Shown: in pieces, positions 40,458 to 52,424 of the stretch
Numbering within the stretch: position 1 is the first letter of the stretch
Layout of the letters: the number at the start of each line of letters is the position of its first letter
Source of the DNA: Dreissena polymorpha
Lineage: Eukaryota > Mollusca > Bivalvia > Myida > Dreissenidae
Direction of reading: 5' to 3'
DNA length: 64,000 bases
Assembly: GCF_020536995.1 (NCBI RefSeq)
Contig: NC_068357.1
Coordinates: 68,003,730-68,067,729 of the forward strand
Translations under genes and position numbers: made by a program
The notes under the pieces: generated by a model
Seen by the model: only the letters and a program-made list of their open reading frames with translations
What the model was told of the DNA's origin: nothing
The model's database searches: none

Positions 40458-40780
40458 ACGATTGTACTAAAGGTTATAAAAATTGGGTCACAAATATTAA
40501 GAACATGTTAAATAATTATGGATTCGGTAATGTATTTGGAAATCCAAACGTTGTTCAAGTAAAAAGTTTTGTTAGAGAGTTCAAACGTGGACTTATTGAT
40601 AATTTTAAACAGAAGTAGTATGGTAAAATGAATAGCACTTCTGTACTAGATATGTATACAGTTTATTAATCATCTTTGGAATACGAAGAATATTTAGACT
40701 TACTTACTAGACGTTTGCGATTATTTGTTTGTTAAATTAAGAGTCTCTGCACATTCGTTGATCACCCCTCGATATACCTT
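40458..40780 (+). mobile_element. LINE ORF2 C-terminal fragment
   Basis: A degraded frame reads KGYKNWVTNIKNMLNNYGFG, then KSFVREFKRGLIDNFKQK, and after stops SLEYEEYLDLLTRRLRLFVC. This is the region downstream of the reverse transcriptase in LINEs that also includes the better copy at 58354 (W...LNS..., E-Y-L/C, then small basic block). At least three stops interrupt the frame. It sits just upstream of the FCF1 exons. Confidence 0.6.
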
Positions 40781-40929
40781 ATGTGTTTTCCATATACTGT
40801 TGTTTTTTGGCATTTGTAATTTGTATCTTACTTTTATGTTACATTATGTTATGTTGTTATTCGTATTCACGTGACAAAAAAATTATTTGCATGTTCTAGT
40901 ATAAAGACGATGTACTATTGTATAAGTAT

Positions 40930-41121
<192 letters not shown>

Positions 41122-41124
41122 TTA

Positions 41125-44100
41125 ATGGCAGAAATGGAGAAGCTAGGCTCAAAATACCAAGTTGCAAGGAGGTAAAGCTAATTGCATACAGCATATGATT
41201 TATCTACTTACAGTATTTACTTGTTAGGAGTTGTGTATTTTAATTTAACATGTTTATTTCTGTCATTCGCCATATAAACAACTGGCAACAAGTTTGTGTT
41301 GTTGCCAATAGAAAACTTTGTAGCTAAAAAGTGTTCTTCATTTTACTTCATACAGTACCGGGCCAATGTGATAATGCTTATGCTGAACAAAACATTTTCC
41401 TAATGATAATTTTGAGCAAAACACTGCAAAGATTCCTTCTAGTAAATGATATCTTTATTAAATGGAATCCAAACGTTCGAATGTATTTTACATACCATGT
41501 TGATAGTTAGCCAGTTAGCACAATATTTCAAAGCATATCACTGGTAGATTCAGAATAGCCAAGGATGAGAGGTTCGTGAGGTTGCCATGTCTATACAAAG
41601 GAACATATGTGGATGACTGTATTGTTCAACGTGTAACTCAGGTAAGTTAAGAAATGTTTTAATTAACGTAATTGTTAGAGCTGAATTTTTTTTAAAGATA
41701 ATTTAGTATTCTTAGAGCTGAAATATTTTATCCATGTTATTTAGTATTCTTAGAGCTGAAATGATTTTATTGATGTTATTTTGTATTCTTAGAGCTGAGT
41801 ATTCTTAAAGAAGAAATAATTTTATGCATGTAATTGTGTTTTCTTAGAGTTGAAATGATTTTATTCATGTAATAAAGTATTCTAAGAGCTGAAATGATTT
41901 TATTCATGTAATTAAGTATTCTTAGAGCTGAAATGATTTTATTCGTGCAATTTGGTATTCTTAGAACTGAAATGATTTTTAGCTCTACTGGCCGAAGGCC
42001 TGAAGAGCTTATGTCATGGCGTGGTTTCCGTCGTCCGTGCGTGCTTGCGCGCGTGCGTGCGTTAGACTTTTTCTTGTGTACGCGACAAAGTCCACATTTT
42101 TCATCCGATTCTTTTCAAACTTGTTCAGTGTCTTAATATTAATGAGGACTCGAACCCTTTTGAAAATAGGTTACATCAGAGTAAAAAGTCCAGAATTATC
42201 TCCCCTTGAATTTGAGAAAATTGTGAAATAAGGCTTGTTTACGCAATTAAGTCCACAGTTTTCATCCAATTATTTTCCAACTTGCACAGTGTCTTTATCT
42301 GAATGATGAGTCAAACCTTATTGAAAATGAGCAATATCGGAGTTATAAGTCCAGAATTATCTCCCCTTGAATTTGAGAAAAAAATGAAAATTCAGTTTTT
42401 TTATGTGATAAAGTCCATAATATTCATCCAATTCTTGGCAAACTTGCACAGTGTCTTTGTATCAATGATGACTCAAACCCTTTTTATGCCCCCTTTCGAA
42501 GAAGAGGGGGTATATTGTTTTGCACATGTCGGTCCGTCGGTCCGTCCGTCCACCAGATGGTTTGTCCGTCCGTCCACCAGATGGTTTCCGGATGATAACT
42601 CAAGAACGCTTAGGCCTAGGATCTTGAAACTTCATAGGTACATTGATCATAAATGGCAGATGACCCTTATTGATTTTTCAGGTCACTAGGTCAAAGGTCA
42701 AGGTCACAGTGACTCTAAACCGTGAAACGGTTTCCGGATGATAACTCAAGAAAGCTTAAGCCTAGGATCATGAAACTTCATAGGTACATTGATCATGACT
42801 GGCAGATGACCCCTATTGATTTTCAGGTCACTAGGTCAAAGGTCAAGGTCACAGTGACTCGAAACAGTAACATGGTTTCCGGATGATAACTCAAGAATGC
42901 TTACGCCTAGGATCATGAAACTTCAAAGGAACATTGATCTTGACTGGCAGATCACCCCTATAGATTTTCTTTCCAGGTCACTAGGTCAAAGGTCAAGGTC
43001 ACAGTGACTCGAAACAGTAAAATAGTTTCCATATGATAACTCAAGAATGCTTACGCCTAGGATCATAAAACTTCATAGGTACATTGATAATGACTGGCAG
43101 ATGACCCATATTGATTTTCAGGTCACTAGGTCAAAGGTCAAGGTCAGAGTGACTCGAAACAGTAAAATGGTTTCCGGATAATAACTCAAGAATGCTTACG
43201 CCTTGGATCATGAAACTTCATAGGTACATTGATCATGACTGGCAGATGACCTTGATTAATTTTCAGGTCACTAGGTCAAAGGTCAAGGTCACAGTGACTC
43301 GAAACAGTAAAATTGTTTCCTGATGATAACTCAAGAATAATTAGGCCTAGCATCATGAAACTAAATAGGTAAATTGATCTTGACTGGCAGCTGACCCCTA
43401 TTGATTTTCAGGTCACTAGGTCAAAGGTCAAGATCACAGTGACAAAAAACGTGTGCACACAATGGCTGCCACTACAAATGACAGCCCATATTTCATTCAT
43501 TGTATGTGTGTGTTCAAAAACTTTAACCTTGGTTAACGTTCCTTGATTAAAGTTTGATAACATTTGAAATATTGAAGATAGCAACTTCATATTTGGCATG
43601 CATGTGAATCTCACTTAGCTGCACATTTTGAGTAGTAAAAAGACAAGGTCATCCTTCAAGGTCAAAGGTCAAATATCATTGTATTTTTCTTTCCTAAAAC
43701 TTTAACCCATTTATGCCTCGTGGACTCTTACATCCAGCTAAATTGGAGCAATTTATCATGACTGGCAGATGACCCCTTTTGAGTTTCAGGTCACTAGGTC
43801 AAAGGTCAAGGTCACAGTGACAAAAAAACGTATTCACACAATGGCTTCCACTACAACTGACAGCCCATATGGGGGGACTGCATGTTTTACAAACAACCCT
43901 TGTTTAAAAAGAGCAATATCAAAGCAATAAGTCCAGAATTACTTCCCCTTGAATATGAGAAAATTTTGAAATCCCGCTTGTTTACGCAATTGATTCCACA
44001 GTTTTCAATTATTACCAAATTTGCACAGTATCTTTATATCAATGAGAACCTGAACCCTATTGACTATGAGCAGTATCGGAGAAATAATTACACAATAATC

Positions 44101-45584
44101 TCCCCTTGAATTTGAGAAAATTCTCCTTGTTTGCGCGATTAAGTACACAGTTTCCATCTTGTTCTTTCCGCATGTGCACAGTGTTTATAGCAGTAGAGCG
44201 ATTCAGGTCCTCATGGGCCTCTTGTTGTTCATGTTATAAAGTTTTCTTAGAGATGAAATGATTTTATTATGTTATTTTGTATTCTTAAAGCTGAAATGTT
44301 TTTAGTCATGTAATTGAGTGTTCCTTGAGATGAAATGATTTTATTCATGTAATTGAGTATTCTTGGAGATGAAATGATTTTATTCGTGTCATTGAGTATT
44401 CTTAGAGCTGAAATGATTTTATAATAGTAGGACAGGGGAGCGAGGAGAAGAGTGTCAATACATAACCAGTGTACTTTGAAACTGTAAGGCCCTTATGTAG
44501 TATAATAATGAAGATATGATTTAAGAGCTTATTGCTGCAATTATTATACTATAGTGGTTTTTTCCCATCACATAGCTTTCATGTGCTATGAAAATATCAT
44601 CAAAGTTCGTTCTTACAACTGGGGTACATGAATTGTTATACTCTGGCTGTTTTTCCAGCACAAGTGTTACATCGCTGCCACCTGTAATAAGGACCTCAAG
44701 AGACGCATACGGAAGGTGCCAGGTGTACCCATCATGTACTTACAGCAACACAGGTGGTGTGATACTCTATGTCCAGTATTAAATAAATTATAAAGTTGAT
44801 GAATTAACAACATTTTACGGGTAGCTAATTTTGTTGTGAATTTGCATTATGTTCTTAATTTAGAATCCTTAAATCAAGTGTGTGATTTCTGCCTCTTTAC
44901 AAATGAATTCCTCAATCTGAATGCAAAGCGTAATTTTTTTCGCTGGCTTTATTTTAAAATGAAGAGTAAGATTGACCATGTCATGGGAATTATGGTATTT
45001 TATGTTGCAAGATGTGTTTCTAAATGAACCTCATGGCGTTTGTAGTGCAATTAATTAATTAAGTTACCATATGTTGGTCATAACATATTTATATTAATCC
45101 AAATTTCCTTCAACTATGCTTCATCTATGAATATAATCATTCACTCAATGGATTTTGCATTTGGGTGTACTTTTTTATTTTATTGAATGCACCTTTTTGT
45201 AGTAAGATTTTCTTAAATACTAAGCATTAATCACTCCACAAACTATTCTCATAGTTTTGTTACCTCATTAAATCTAATATCAGTCGATAATTTGAACAGA
45301 CTTGAAGAAGTTCAGCTCAAATTGTAACTTGTGCTTTAAAGATTTCAGAGCAATCCATTTGTAATCGAGAATGTGCCAACATTTTTACAAATCTTGTCAA
45401 CAAGTAATGGCATGATTTCCAACCTTATAAATAACAGAATAACAGAAGCCTAACTATGTTAGATAATTGAAATGTCTGTTTACACTTGGCAGGAAATGAA
45501 TCCAATCGCTATTCACATGTGTCGTTCTATTACAGATACTCGATTGAACGGATGCGAGATGCATATGGCGCCCATAAGACTTGA
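41125..45584 (+). CDS. FCF1: FCF1/UTP24-like PIN-domain rRNA-processing protein (last four exons)
   Basis: Four exons join in phase. About 41125-41171 gives [15 protein letters not shown], donor AG|GTAAAG. 41554-41641 gives [20 protein letters not shown], then DCIVQRVTQ, donor G|GTAAGT. 44659-44753 gives [20 protein letters not shown], then [11 protein letters not shown]. 45536-45584 gives [15 protein letters not shown] and stop. Together they match the second half of FCF1 (UTP24), the PIN nuclease of the small-subunit processome that cuts pre-rRNA in the nucleolus. AATAAA lies near 45640. Oddities: the conserved 'AT-x-DRDL/DKDL' acid is Asn (ATCNKDL), and the C-terminus differs from the usual MPDDYGAP. 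No N-terminal exons (HILVDTNF region) were found upstream, where a microsatellite, a MITE and a LINE fragment lie. It may be a live gene with distant 5' exons or a decaying paralogue. Confidence 0.85.
41978..44227 (+). repeat. Dispersed repeat (AGCTCTACTGGCC...GGGCCTCTTGTT) inserted in the minisatellite
   Basis: It begins AGCTCTACTGGCCGAAGGCC, contains four diverged units with CCAGAATTATCTCCCCTTGA (about 42190, 42350, 43930 and 44095) and TTTGCACAGTGTCTTTAT phrases, and ends CAGTAGAGCGATTCAGGTCC then TCATGGGCCTCTTGTT. The interval 42486-43899 is a second, different repeat inserted inside it. Short frames at 41933-42231, 42303 and 43882 belong to the repeat and are not genes. Confidence 0.8.
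42486..43899 (+). repeat. Nested repeat with six 145-bp tandem units carrying DR1-like nuclear-receptor sites
   Basis: It starts TATGCCCCCTTTCGAAGAAG and ends GGACTGCATGTTTTACAAAC then AACCCTTG. The tandem part repeats GGTTTCCGGATGATAACTCA... at about 42584, 42729, 42872, 43024, 43169 and 43314. Each unit ends with AGGTCAAAGGTCAAGGTCA, seen at 42688, 42833, 42983, 43273 and 43796, with single changes at 43128 and 43428. It contains a perfect DR1 (AGGTCA-A-AGGTCA) overlapping a TCAAGGTCA monomer site. No protein is encoded. Confidence 0.8.
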
Positions 45585-46615
45585 TATGACGTGAGCATGT
45601 TTCTCATTGATATTGTTCGTTTGATCTGTGTCAATATAAAAAAAATAAATATAATTACGAGCACGTATTAGCTTATATATTAACTTCAGTCTTACTGTTT
45701 ATACTGTCCATGAACTATGATGTTTTGTTATTACATTTACACTAATATTTTTTCACATGGAAGTTGGCTTAACTGTTTGTGAAGAACATGTTTAAATGAA
45801 TGGAGAACATAGCACAAATAACTAGGAAAAAAGGTCTTTAATAATGCACAAGTACCACAACATGTGCTTACCTAGATGAACAAAGTTCATCATTTTGACA
45901 AAAAAATGTACACCGAAGTTAAAAAAGTGTTGGTAACACATGCAGCCATTTACTTTCAGTGCCGGTGTGTGTGGGGGGGATGCCTTATTGTGTTAATGTA
46001 TATTGAAATACAGCATTTTAACATGTATTAACGTGCTTTAAAATGTAGTATTTCAAGCAAGATTTAGTAATTTTTTACACAGGCGTCTTTGTCCAATTAT
46101 TTTTAAAATAAATGTTTAACAATTTATTATGAACAAATAACGTTCTTATCATTTACCAACAAAATATTCAGGAATACAGTAGTTTTATAGTTCGTATAGT
46201 TCATACAAATCTTGATTGTTAAAAATCCGTTTTATAGTGACTGAATACATTTATCTGCATTAATTCCTTCGAACTTTGGTGTCTCTTCATCTCAAGGATT
46301 TCAGCTATTTCTTGATTTCGAAACTCCGCACCGTAAACTCTAATTTCCAAGGATTAGCACACTAAGCGAGACAAATGTGTACACTTTCATGTATGTATAA
46401 GATAATGTCGGTGGAAACTATTTGAGAAAACAATTTCTAGATAGACAGTGTATGTTCAAACCACGTAAAACACCGAAATCCGTTAACTCATCGGCAATCA
46501 TAACTGAAACAAAACGCTATAAAAAAATATCCAAGTGCTTTCCTGACATCAATTTAACACTCGCCGCTCCCTGGACGCAAACGCAGCTTACTCTTATTAA
46601 GCGGCAATCCAGGGC
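45585..46615. other. 3' flank between convergent FCF1 and the galaxin-like gene
   Basis: FCF1 (plus) and the galaxin-like gene (minus) converge here. A plus-strand frame at 46422-46748 overlaps the last exon of the minus-strand gene and is a shadow. No other feature is recognised. Confidence 0.4.
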
Positions 46616-48273
46616 TCAACGTGACAGACTCTTGCACAACTTAAACAAATTATGCAGTTTATTAATTGCACGTTCACGCGATGTCGCAAGTTTATACACG
46701 GCGTCATTCTTGACGTTTATGAAGGACGGTGTTTCTGTGGGCTGCTGATTTTTTGTGATGATCAGAAAGTATTTTCCTTGAAGTATTGCTGGCTCTGGTC
46801 TGTGGCGATCCTTTTCAATGTACAGGTTGACCTTTTCGTCCAGCACTTGTAAGGTTGAAGACTTCAAGTCAAGCTTGTTTAAGAGAATTTCCAGGTCCGA
46901 GTAAATAGCTGAGGGTATGTTCACGTATTTCACTCGGCCAAAATATACTGAAATCAGGAGAGTGATGGCATTTATTGTATGTTTCTAACATTATACTCAC
47001 AAACACCATAACACTTAACACTCCGAAAGCAGAGGGTTTACCTCTGCGAATGCAGCTTATTTTCACTCATGCAACTCTTGTGTTAGAGAAAACAATGTTG
47101 CAATATCCCTACATTCCAATACTATAAACAAGTATCCTCACAATCATAAATTCATGCTGAAGTATTGAGCACAACTTCCATGTAATGATTTGTCATTAGC
47201 CACTTGAGACATAAGAAAATTTCGTGCAAACCCTCTCAGAACTGTAAGCATACACAAACTTGCCAACAAACAAACCAGTTTATAAAGAAGAAAAACACGA
47301 TGTAAGCGTATCATAAACACATCACGTTTTAAGACAAAGATAATCTATGAAACCATTGACCAACACAAACAGAGTCTATAAAAATAATCAAACCTTTCTT
47401 TGTTAGACAGGCCTGATTCAGGAGTTTAGGGGACTTAAAGAGAGCAGTAACTCGCAGGGCCTTCCAGAACTTGTCGTTGTTCGCTTGGTGGTAGGGACAC
47501 GGCAGATCCGTTCGTTTATAGATTGTAGTAATGTCGTCTCGGCAACACCTGTGTCAATTTTACTTTACAGAGTACATTTAACCAAGATCTTGCATTTTCA
47601 GGAAAAAAAAACTATTGATATTCTTTTTTTCGCATAATGCTATTCTTTAAGTCTTAACACGTTTTGTAATTATATTGACACGCGCAAAGGTATGTTAAAT
47701 TTAATGTACGAGTTGATTTGTAATTTTGTCAACTTGCATATTGCATATTGCATAACTTGCATGCATATTACGTTCAACAAATTCAGAAATAAAATACTGA
47801 CGTGTAGTCTTTGTCCGGTTTCCCTGAATGCACTTTTGTTTTCGTCATCGTAATTTCGCAGCAAGTTTCAAACTCAGGTTGGTAATTGGTGTACACACCA
47901 CAACACGTGTGCCCTTCTTGTAGGTCTTTACCAATTGAGCACATGTGCATCAAGAGTGGCGACAAAATGATGCTGGTAGTTTGATTGTAGTCAGTTGTTG
48001 CAGAGGGCAATGTTGTCGTTGCGATCGTTGTCGTTTTTTGTTTAACTACACCTGTCAACAAAAATTAAAACAGTGTATAAATTATGTTTTATTATACAAA
48101 AGGTGTTGCTATCTGCCTTGCTGAATAAAAACTTGAGACAATCGTACTGACACGAAATTCACACACGTGTTCGGAAAACCCACCCTTCACACATGTCTCA
48201 TTGGCGTTGTCGTACTGTGCAATATGTCCGGTCTTCTCATCTTGGCATGAGAACAAGGCAGCGCTGCAGCCGC
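46616..48273 (-). CDS. Cysteine-rich secreted protein, galaxin-like (four 3' exons)
   Basis: Exons in order on the minus strand are 48273-48154, 48051-47802, 47548-47394 and 46947-46616. Each has an AG acceptor and GT donor, and the phases agree (1, 2 and 1 at the three junctions). Exon 1 reads GGCSAALFSCQDEKTGHIAQ... with paired cysteines. Exon 2 has a Thr-rich linker then HTCCGVYTNYQPEFETCCEI, and exon 3 begins CCRDDITTIYKRTDLPC. These di-cysteine, Tyr-containing repeats resemble galaxins, extracellular matrix and biomineralisation proteins. The last part (LLNQACLTKKVYFGRVKYVN... GKYFLIITKNQ) ends in a basic tail and looks like a netrin-type (NTR) module, which is uncertain. The signal-peptide exon lies further upstream and was not found. 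Function is inferred from the Cys pattern only. Confidence 0.65.
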
Positions 48274-48332
48274 CTAATAACATGAAAACGTTACATCAAG
48301 AAATGCTACTATTAAAGCCACATACATGTACA

Positions 48333-48500
48333 TACTCAAAATCAACGAATATTTCATAAAATAAAGTTAACCGATAATAATCAGTGTTCCTTACAACACT
48401 AGCCTAAATGTCAAAGTTAGATATGGTAACAAAGATTTAACGAGAAACAAAATGCTCGTTTTTAGTTTTTGGGTGTCAATATATTTCATGTGAATTTTCC
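48333..48500. mobile_element. Single arm of the 34030-type MITE
   Basis: ACTCAAAATCAACGAATATT, TTTCATAAAATAAAGTTAAC and AACAAAATGCTCGTTTTTAG occur in the same order as in the left arm of 34030-34452. No opposing arm is present, so it is a half element. It lies upstream of the first recognised exon of the galaxin-like gene, probably in an intron. Confidence 0.65.
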
Positions 48501-49387
48501 GCGACGATATCCGAACATTTACGAGCGAACGCGAGATCGGCTTCGGGCAGCTAATGAAAACTACGTCGTGCTTCCAATAACTAATGCTTAAGCCTGACCA
48601 TAGCTTGTATGATTTCAAGATAAAGAGAACATACATTAATTTGCTTAATTGGTCACGTCGCTTAGTATGTAACTTTCCAAATAATCACAAAGTCAATACC
48701 TATAAAAATGAACAATATCGAAACAAGCATGCTCATCTTGTAGACCTTAAACGCCAAATACTGTTACATATGATAGCGCTACGTATTTATTACTATCTGT
48801 TATTGGTATGTTGAACACTATAGTCAGGAAATTACAACAGCGAATTTAAATAACCAGCAACAAATTACATGGATTTTACGTCAGTCAAAAATGTGAAAAT
48901 CGCTTATTTACTCACATTAAATTTCCCATGTGTTATCCTTGTATTAAACTCTACGTTAAAATTGAACTGGGTCGTTACTTGTATACTTGAAGTGTTAAAT
49001 CATTGTTATTCAGTCAGTTGAGATTTAGGTTTAATTACCTTGTTTACTACAAGGAAAAAAACCTACAAGTCATTACGTTTTATATGTTGATATACAGAAG
49101 CGTGGGTGTGCCCATTGTTTTCTTAAACAGTAACCAGGTTCAGCACATACTACTAGTATATTTGCTTTCGCTCAAAGACGAGTGTAGGAAGTTGTTGGGA
49201 ACGCCACGAAGAAAACAGAGCAGGACCTCGTTGCTATGGTTTATTTCTTATAGAAGTAAAAGCAACAACATTTGTATTCTTACGACTACAGACGTTATCC
49301 AAAAACTGACTATTTTGATTCATTTTTACAGATTGTTTCATGAAAGCTACACATCTTATGTACTTGTAATTTGGACCGATTCAACCA
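48501..49387. other. Non-coding stretch, nothing recognised
   Basis: Frames at 48584 and 49003 (139 residues) have no recognisable domain and no splice context. Upstream exons of the galaxin-like gene were sought here without success. Confidence 0.3.
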
Positions 49388-49841
49388 TTAAAGTGATATT
49401 ATGGGCATCTATGAGTTTATAGGTGTCTATCGCAACCGTTGTTTATTTTTGGTGTTTTCACTTCATATACACTTATATTTGTTAATGCAGCATCAACATA
49501 CTAAAACAATATACCGGAAAGAGAAAAATAATGCATTTCAATATCAACCGTACTTTCGTTTGACAACTGATCATGCATGTACGATTTAAACCTAAATTTA
49601 GTTTTAGTGCAGATTCGTTCATACGACACAAAGACAAATTTTTGTTTTACGGATCATTTCGGCTTACAGGACTGGGTGGATCACGTAAGAATATCGAATA
49701 TAAAATATATTTTTATACACAACTGGTAGCAAGATGAATTGCAGATAATTGATCAGTGACCACATTTTAACTAACTCTTTTGACCTGTTAATTCTTTTCA
49801 GCTCAATTCAACAGTGCAAAATGCCTATTTTATCACTTTAA
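49388..49841. mobile_element. MITE with TTAAAGTGATATTATGGGCAT ends, copy 2
   Basis: Same family and orientation as 36045-36505. The left end TTAAAGTGATATTATGGGCA is intact; the right end (ATGCCTATTTTATCACTTTAA) has two changes. Internal landmarks such as AGATTCGTTCATACGACACA are shared with copy 1. Confidence 0.85.
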
Positions 49842-51380
49842 GTTGCATAATCCTCATATCTCAAATTAAAATAAAATACCCGAAATTGTGGAGCTTTTTA
49901 GTTGTAAGCGTTAGCTCACAACTAATGTAGAGAGGCAGTTTTGCAAGTCAGTCTGCCGTTAGCTACGCTAGGAACGATAACTGCAAGTCAGTCTGCTGTT
50001 AGCTACGCAAGGAACGATAACCACTGCCTGTTTATACTTCACCACTGGTACTCTGCAGCAGACAGCCTGTATGTAAACAACAGGTTTAAGAGCTTGTGCG
50101 ACGATATTGGCCAGTCTAGTGTTTATAACAGCTTGTGCGACGACATTGGCTAGTTTGTCATTGAAATCTGTACATATTGGCTGCTTTCAGGTAAAATGAG
50201 GCTTAATGCTGCATTAAAAGTCTTTCATGTGGGCAAAAGTGTTGCTAAATAATATAAAGAAAATAGATAAAGTATAACATACACATAACACAACATGTAC
50301 ATGATTATATGCTTGTTATTCTTTAGCAAGGCAACCAAAATTCTAAACATGGTTGCCAGTGCAGCAACCAATTGTGAAAAAAGAGACATATTGTTGTTAT
50401 TTTGTCTAAGTTATCTCTATAACATAAATATGAGGATAAACAGTGCGCACACATCTCGACCTGTGCTTTAAGACACACTATTTATAAATTTGAATGGGTT
50501 GTGTTCATTTCAAACATGCGATATAAAATTTTATAACATAATTTTGAAAACTGAGTTGCGTCTAAGATTATGCAATAGCGAACAACTTCAGTGCCTTCAG
50601 CGCTTTGATTTAGTATAAGCCGTAAGCATAAACCCTTTCTAACAAAAATGACGTTTTTGAACTTCGCGTGTATCTAGAAAAAAATGTTGCTAAAGTTACG
50701 AATTATAAATAAGCATTCGAACTGTATTACCTGTTTTATGTTTTGACAGCGGTGAGCTATGACATTTTTTCGCAAAATATTTAACTCAAAAACTAGTTTT
50801 GCTTGGTCGAGGAAACTTTATAAACATATCAATCTGGGTATTCGTTCCCACATCAGACCCCATTTTATCAAACAATAACTTATGGCACTTGTAACGCATA
50901 TAACTCGATAGGTATTGCTGCTAGAGTGATGAAACTTCAGGTTCAAAATAATCAGAATGAATATTGTGTGATATTCACGTGCATGCGTTTTTATTGTTAT
51001 TTTCTTGGATTATTGGAAAGCCACTACAAAACAAGCTGTTTTTGATCCCACTTATGTGTTTGAACGAAACACAGTTTTAAGGTAAATTTAATAAGTGTTT
51101 CGGTTGAACGTTAAAATAAACACCAACATCAAGTGCCACATAACCAAATACTTCATGTATGAGTTTTGACAGAGAAATGCCAATTTTCACTTCGTTCTTG
51201 AAGGTTAAACATGCGTTTCTATTGCATCGTAGCATTTAATAAATGCAAGCGTATTTGAAATTTCATTACTCTTATATATTCAAACTGCTCTTCAATAAAA
51301 TCTTAAAATTTTTACGAAACCGGAAGTTTCGTCAAAATTATACCTTATTTCCGTGTATTAATAAACAAAGATAATAAGGT
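49842..51380. other. Non-coding stretch with two small tandem duplications
   Basis: A unit of about 39 bp containing GCAAGTCAGTCTGC and AGGAACGATAAC is repeated twice at 49944-50022. A unit of about 41 bp containing AGCTTGTGCGACGA is repeated twice at 50089-50155. The frame at 49941-50153 only spans these. Nothing else recognised. Confidence 0.5.
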
Positions 51381-51488
51381 GGTGAAGTTGAGAATGTGAT
51401 GGTTTACACCAGTATACTAGGAGCTCGAGTGGTTGGTGAAGTTGATAATGTGATGGTTTACACCATTATACTAGGAGCTCGAGTGGTT
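51381..51488. repeat. 54-bp tandem duplication including the 5' end of a tRNA-like sequence
   Basis: GGTGAAGTTGAGAATGTGAT... at 51381 and GGTGAAGTTGATAATGTGAT... at 51435 are two units differing at about four positions. Each ends in TATACTAGGAGCTCGAGTGG, the first bases of the tRNA-like sequence that is complete only after the second unit. Confidence 0.8.
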
Positions 51489-51551
51489 AAGGCAATGAAA
51501 TGCTTATTCATTGGGTTTCGCCCAGCGTGAGCTCGAATCTCATTCTTGTCA
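51469..51551 (+). tRNA. tRNA-Ser(GCT)-like sequence, probably a pseudogene
   Basis: The D-arm GAGTGGTTAAGGC is canonical for serine or leucine tRNA. The anticodon hairpin AATGAA-ATGCTTA-TTCATT puts GCT at the anticodon. GGGTTTCGCCC forms a variable arm, and GTGAGCTCGAATCTCAT the T-arm. The acceptor stem pairs at only five of seven positions, and base 37 is T rather than a purine, so it is unlikely to function. Confidence 0.5.
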
Positions 51552-51990
51552 GTAAATAATTTCGATGTTCTTAATTCAGTCAATGAAGATTCAAGTTATA
51601 GACCAATCTAGCTTTTGTCATTACTCCTCTTTAATCATAAACTTATGTTTTGTTAGGATAGACATGTTTTCTCACTAGTATGTTAATCATTATATTTTAA
51701 AGCCGGTTCAAACGTTTTAAGGTGTATATGGTTGTTCTGTAACGAAATAAAATCGAAGCTAAGGAAGCATCTAGAAAGCCACAGTCTCGTGCAAGTTTTT
51801 ATGGAAAAACGATTTTATGGTAGTTACGATAATGATGTATAATATTTAGAATTTATTTGCCATACAACGATCCAAAAAAGCAGCAATTCTAGTTTTTAAG
51901 ACTTCATTTTATTACTTCATTGTCTGTTGGTCATTTATTTCCCTGTAAGTTAGTCATTACACAATTTTCATTGGGATCCCATTTAGGTTT
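51552..51990. other. Non-coding stretch, nothing recognised
   Basis: AT-rich; no feature seen. Confidence 0.3.
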
Positions 51991-52414
<424 letters not shown>

Positions 52415-52424
52415 TAATAAAAAT

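Larger units (their letters stand above)
41690..44425. repeat. About 40-bp minisatellite split by a large insertion
   Basis: Units of the form TATTCTTAGAGCTGAAATGA then TTTTATTCATGTAATTGAG recur about seven times at 41690-41977 and five more times at 44228-44425. The two blocks are one array in FCF1 intron 3, interrupted by the composite repeat at 41978-44227. Confidence 0.85.

Noticed and set aside
46422-46748. 108-residue plus-strand frame
   Set aside because: It overlaps the last exon of the galaxin-like gene on the other strand, and its remaining part has no splice or domain support.
49003-49422. 139-residue plus-strand frame
   Set aside because: Composition is random-like, there are no splice signals, and its end runs into the MITE at 49388.
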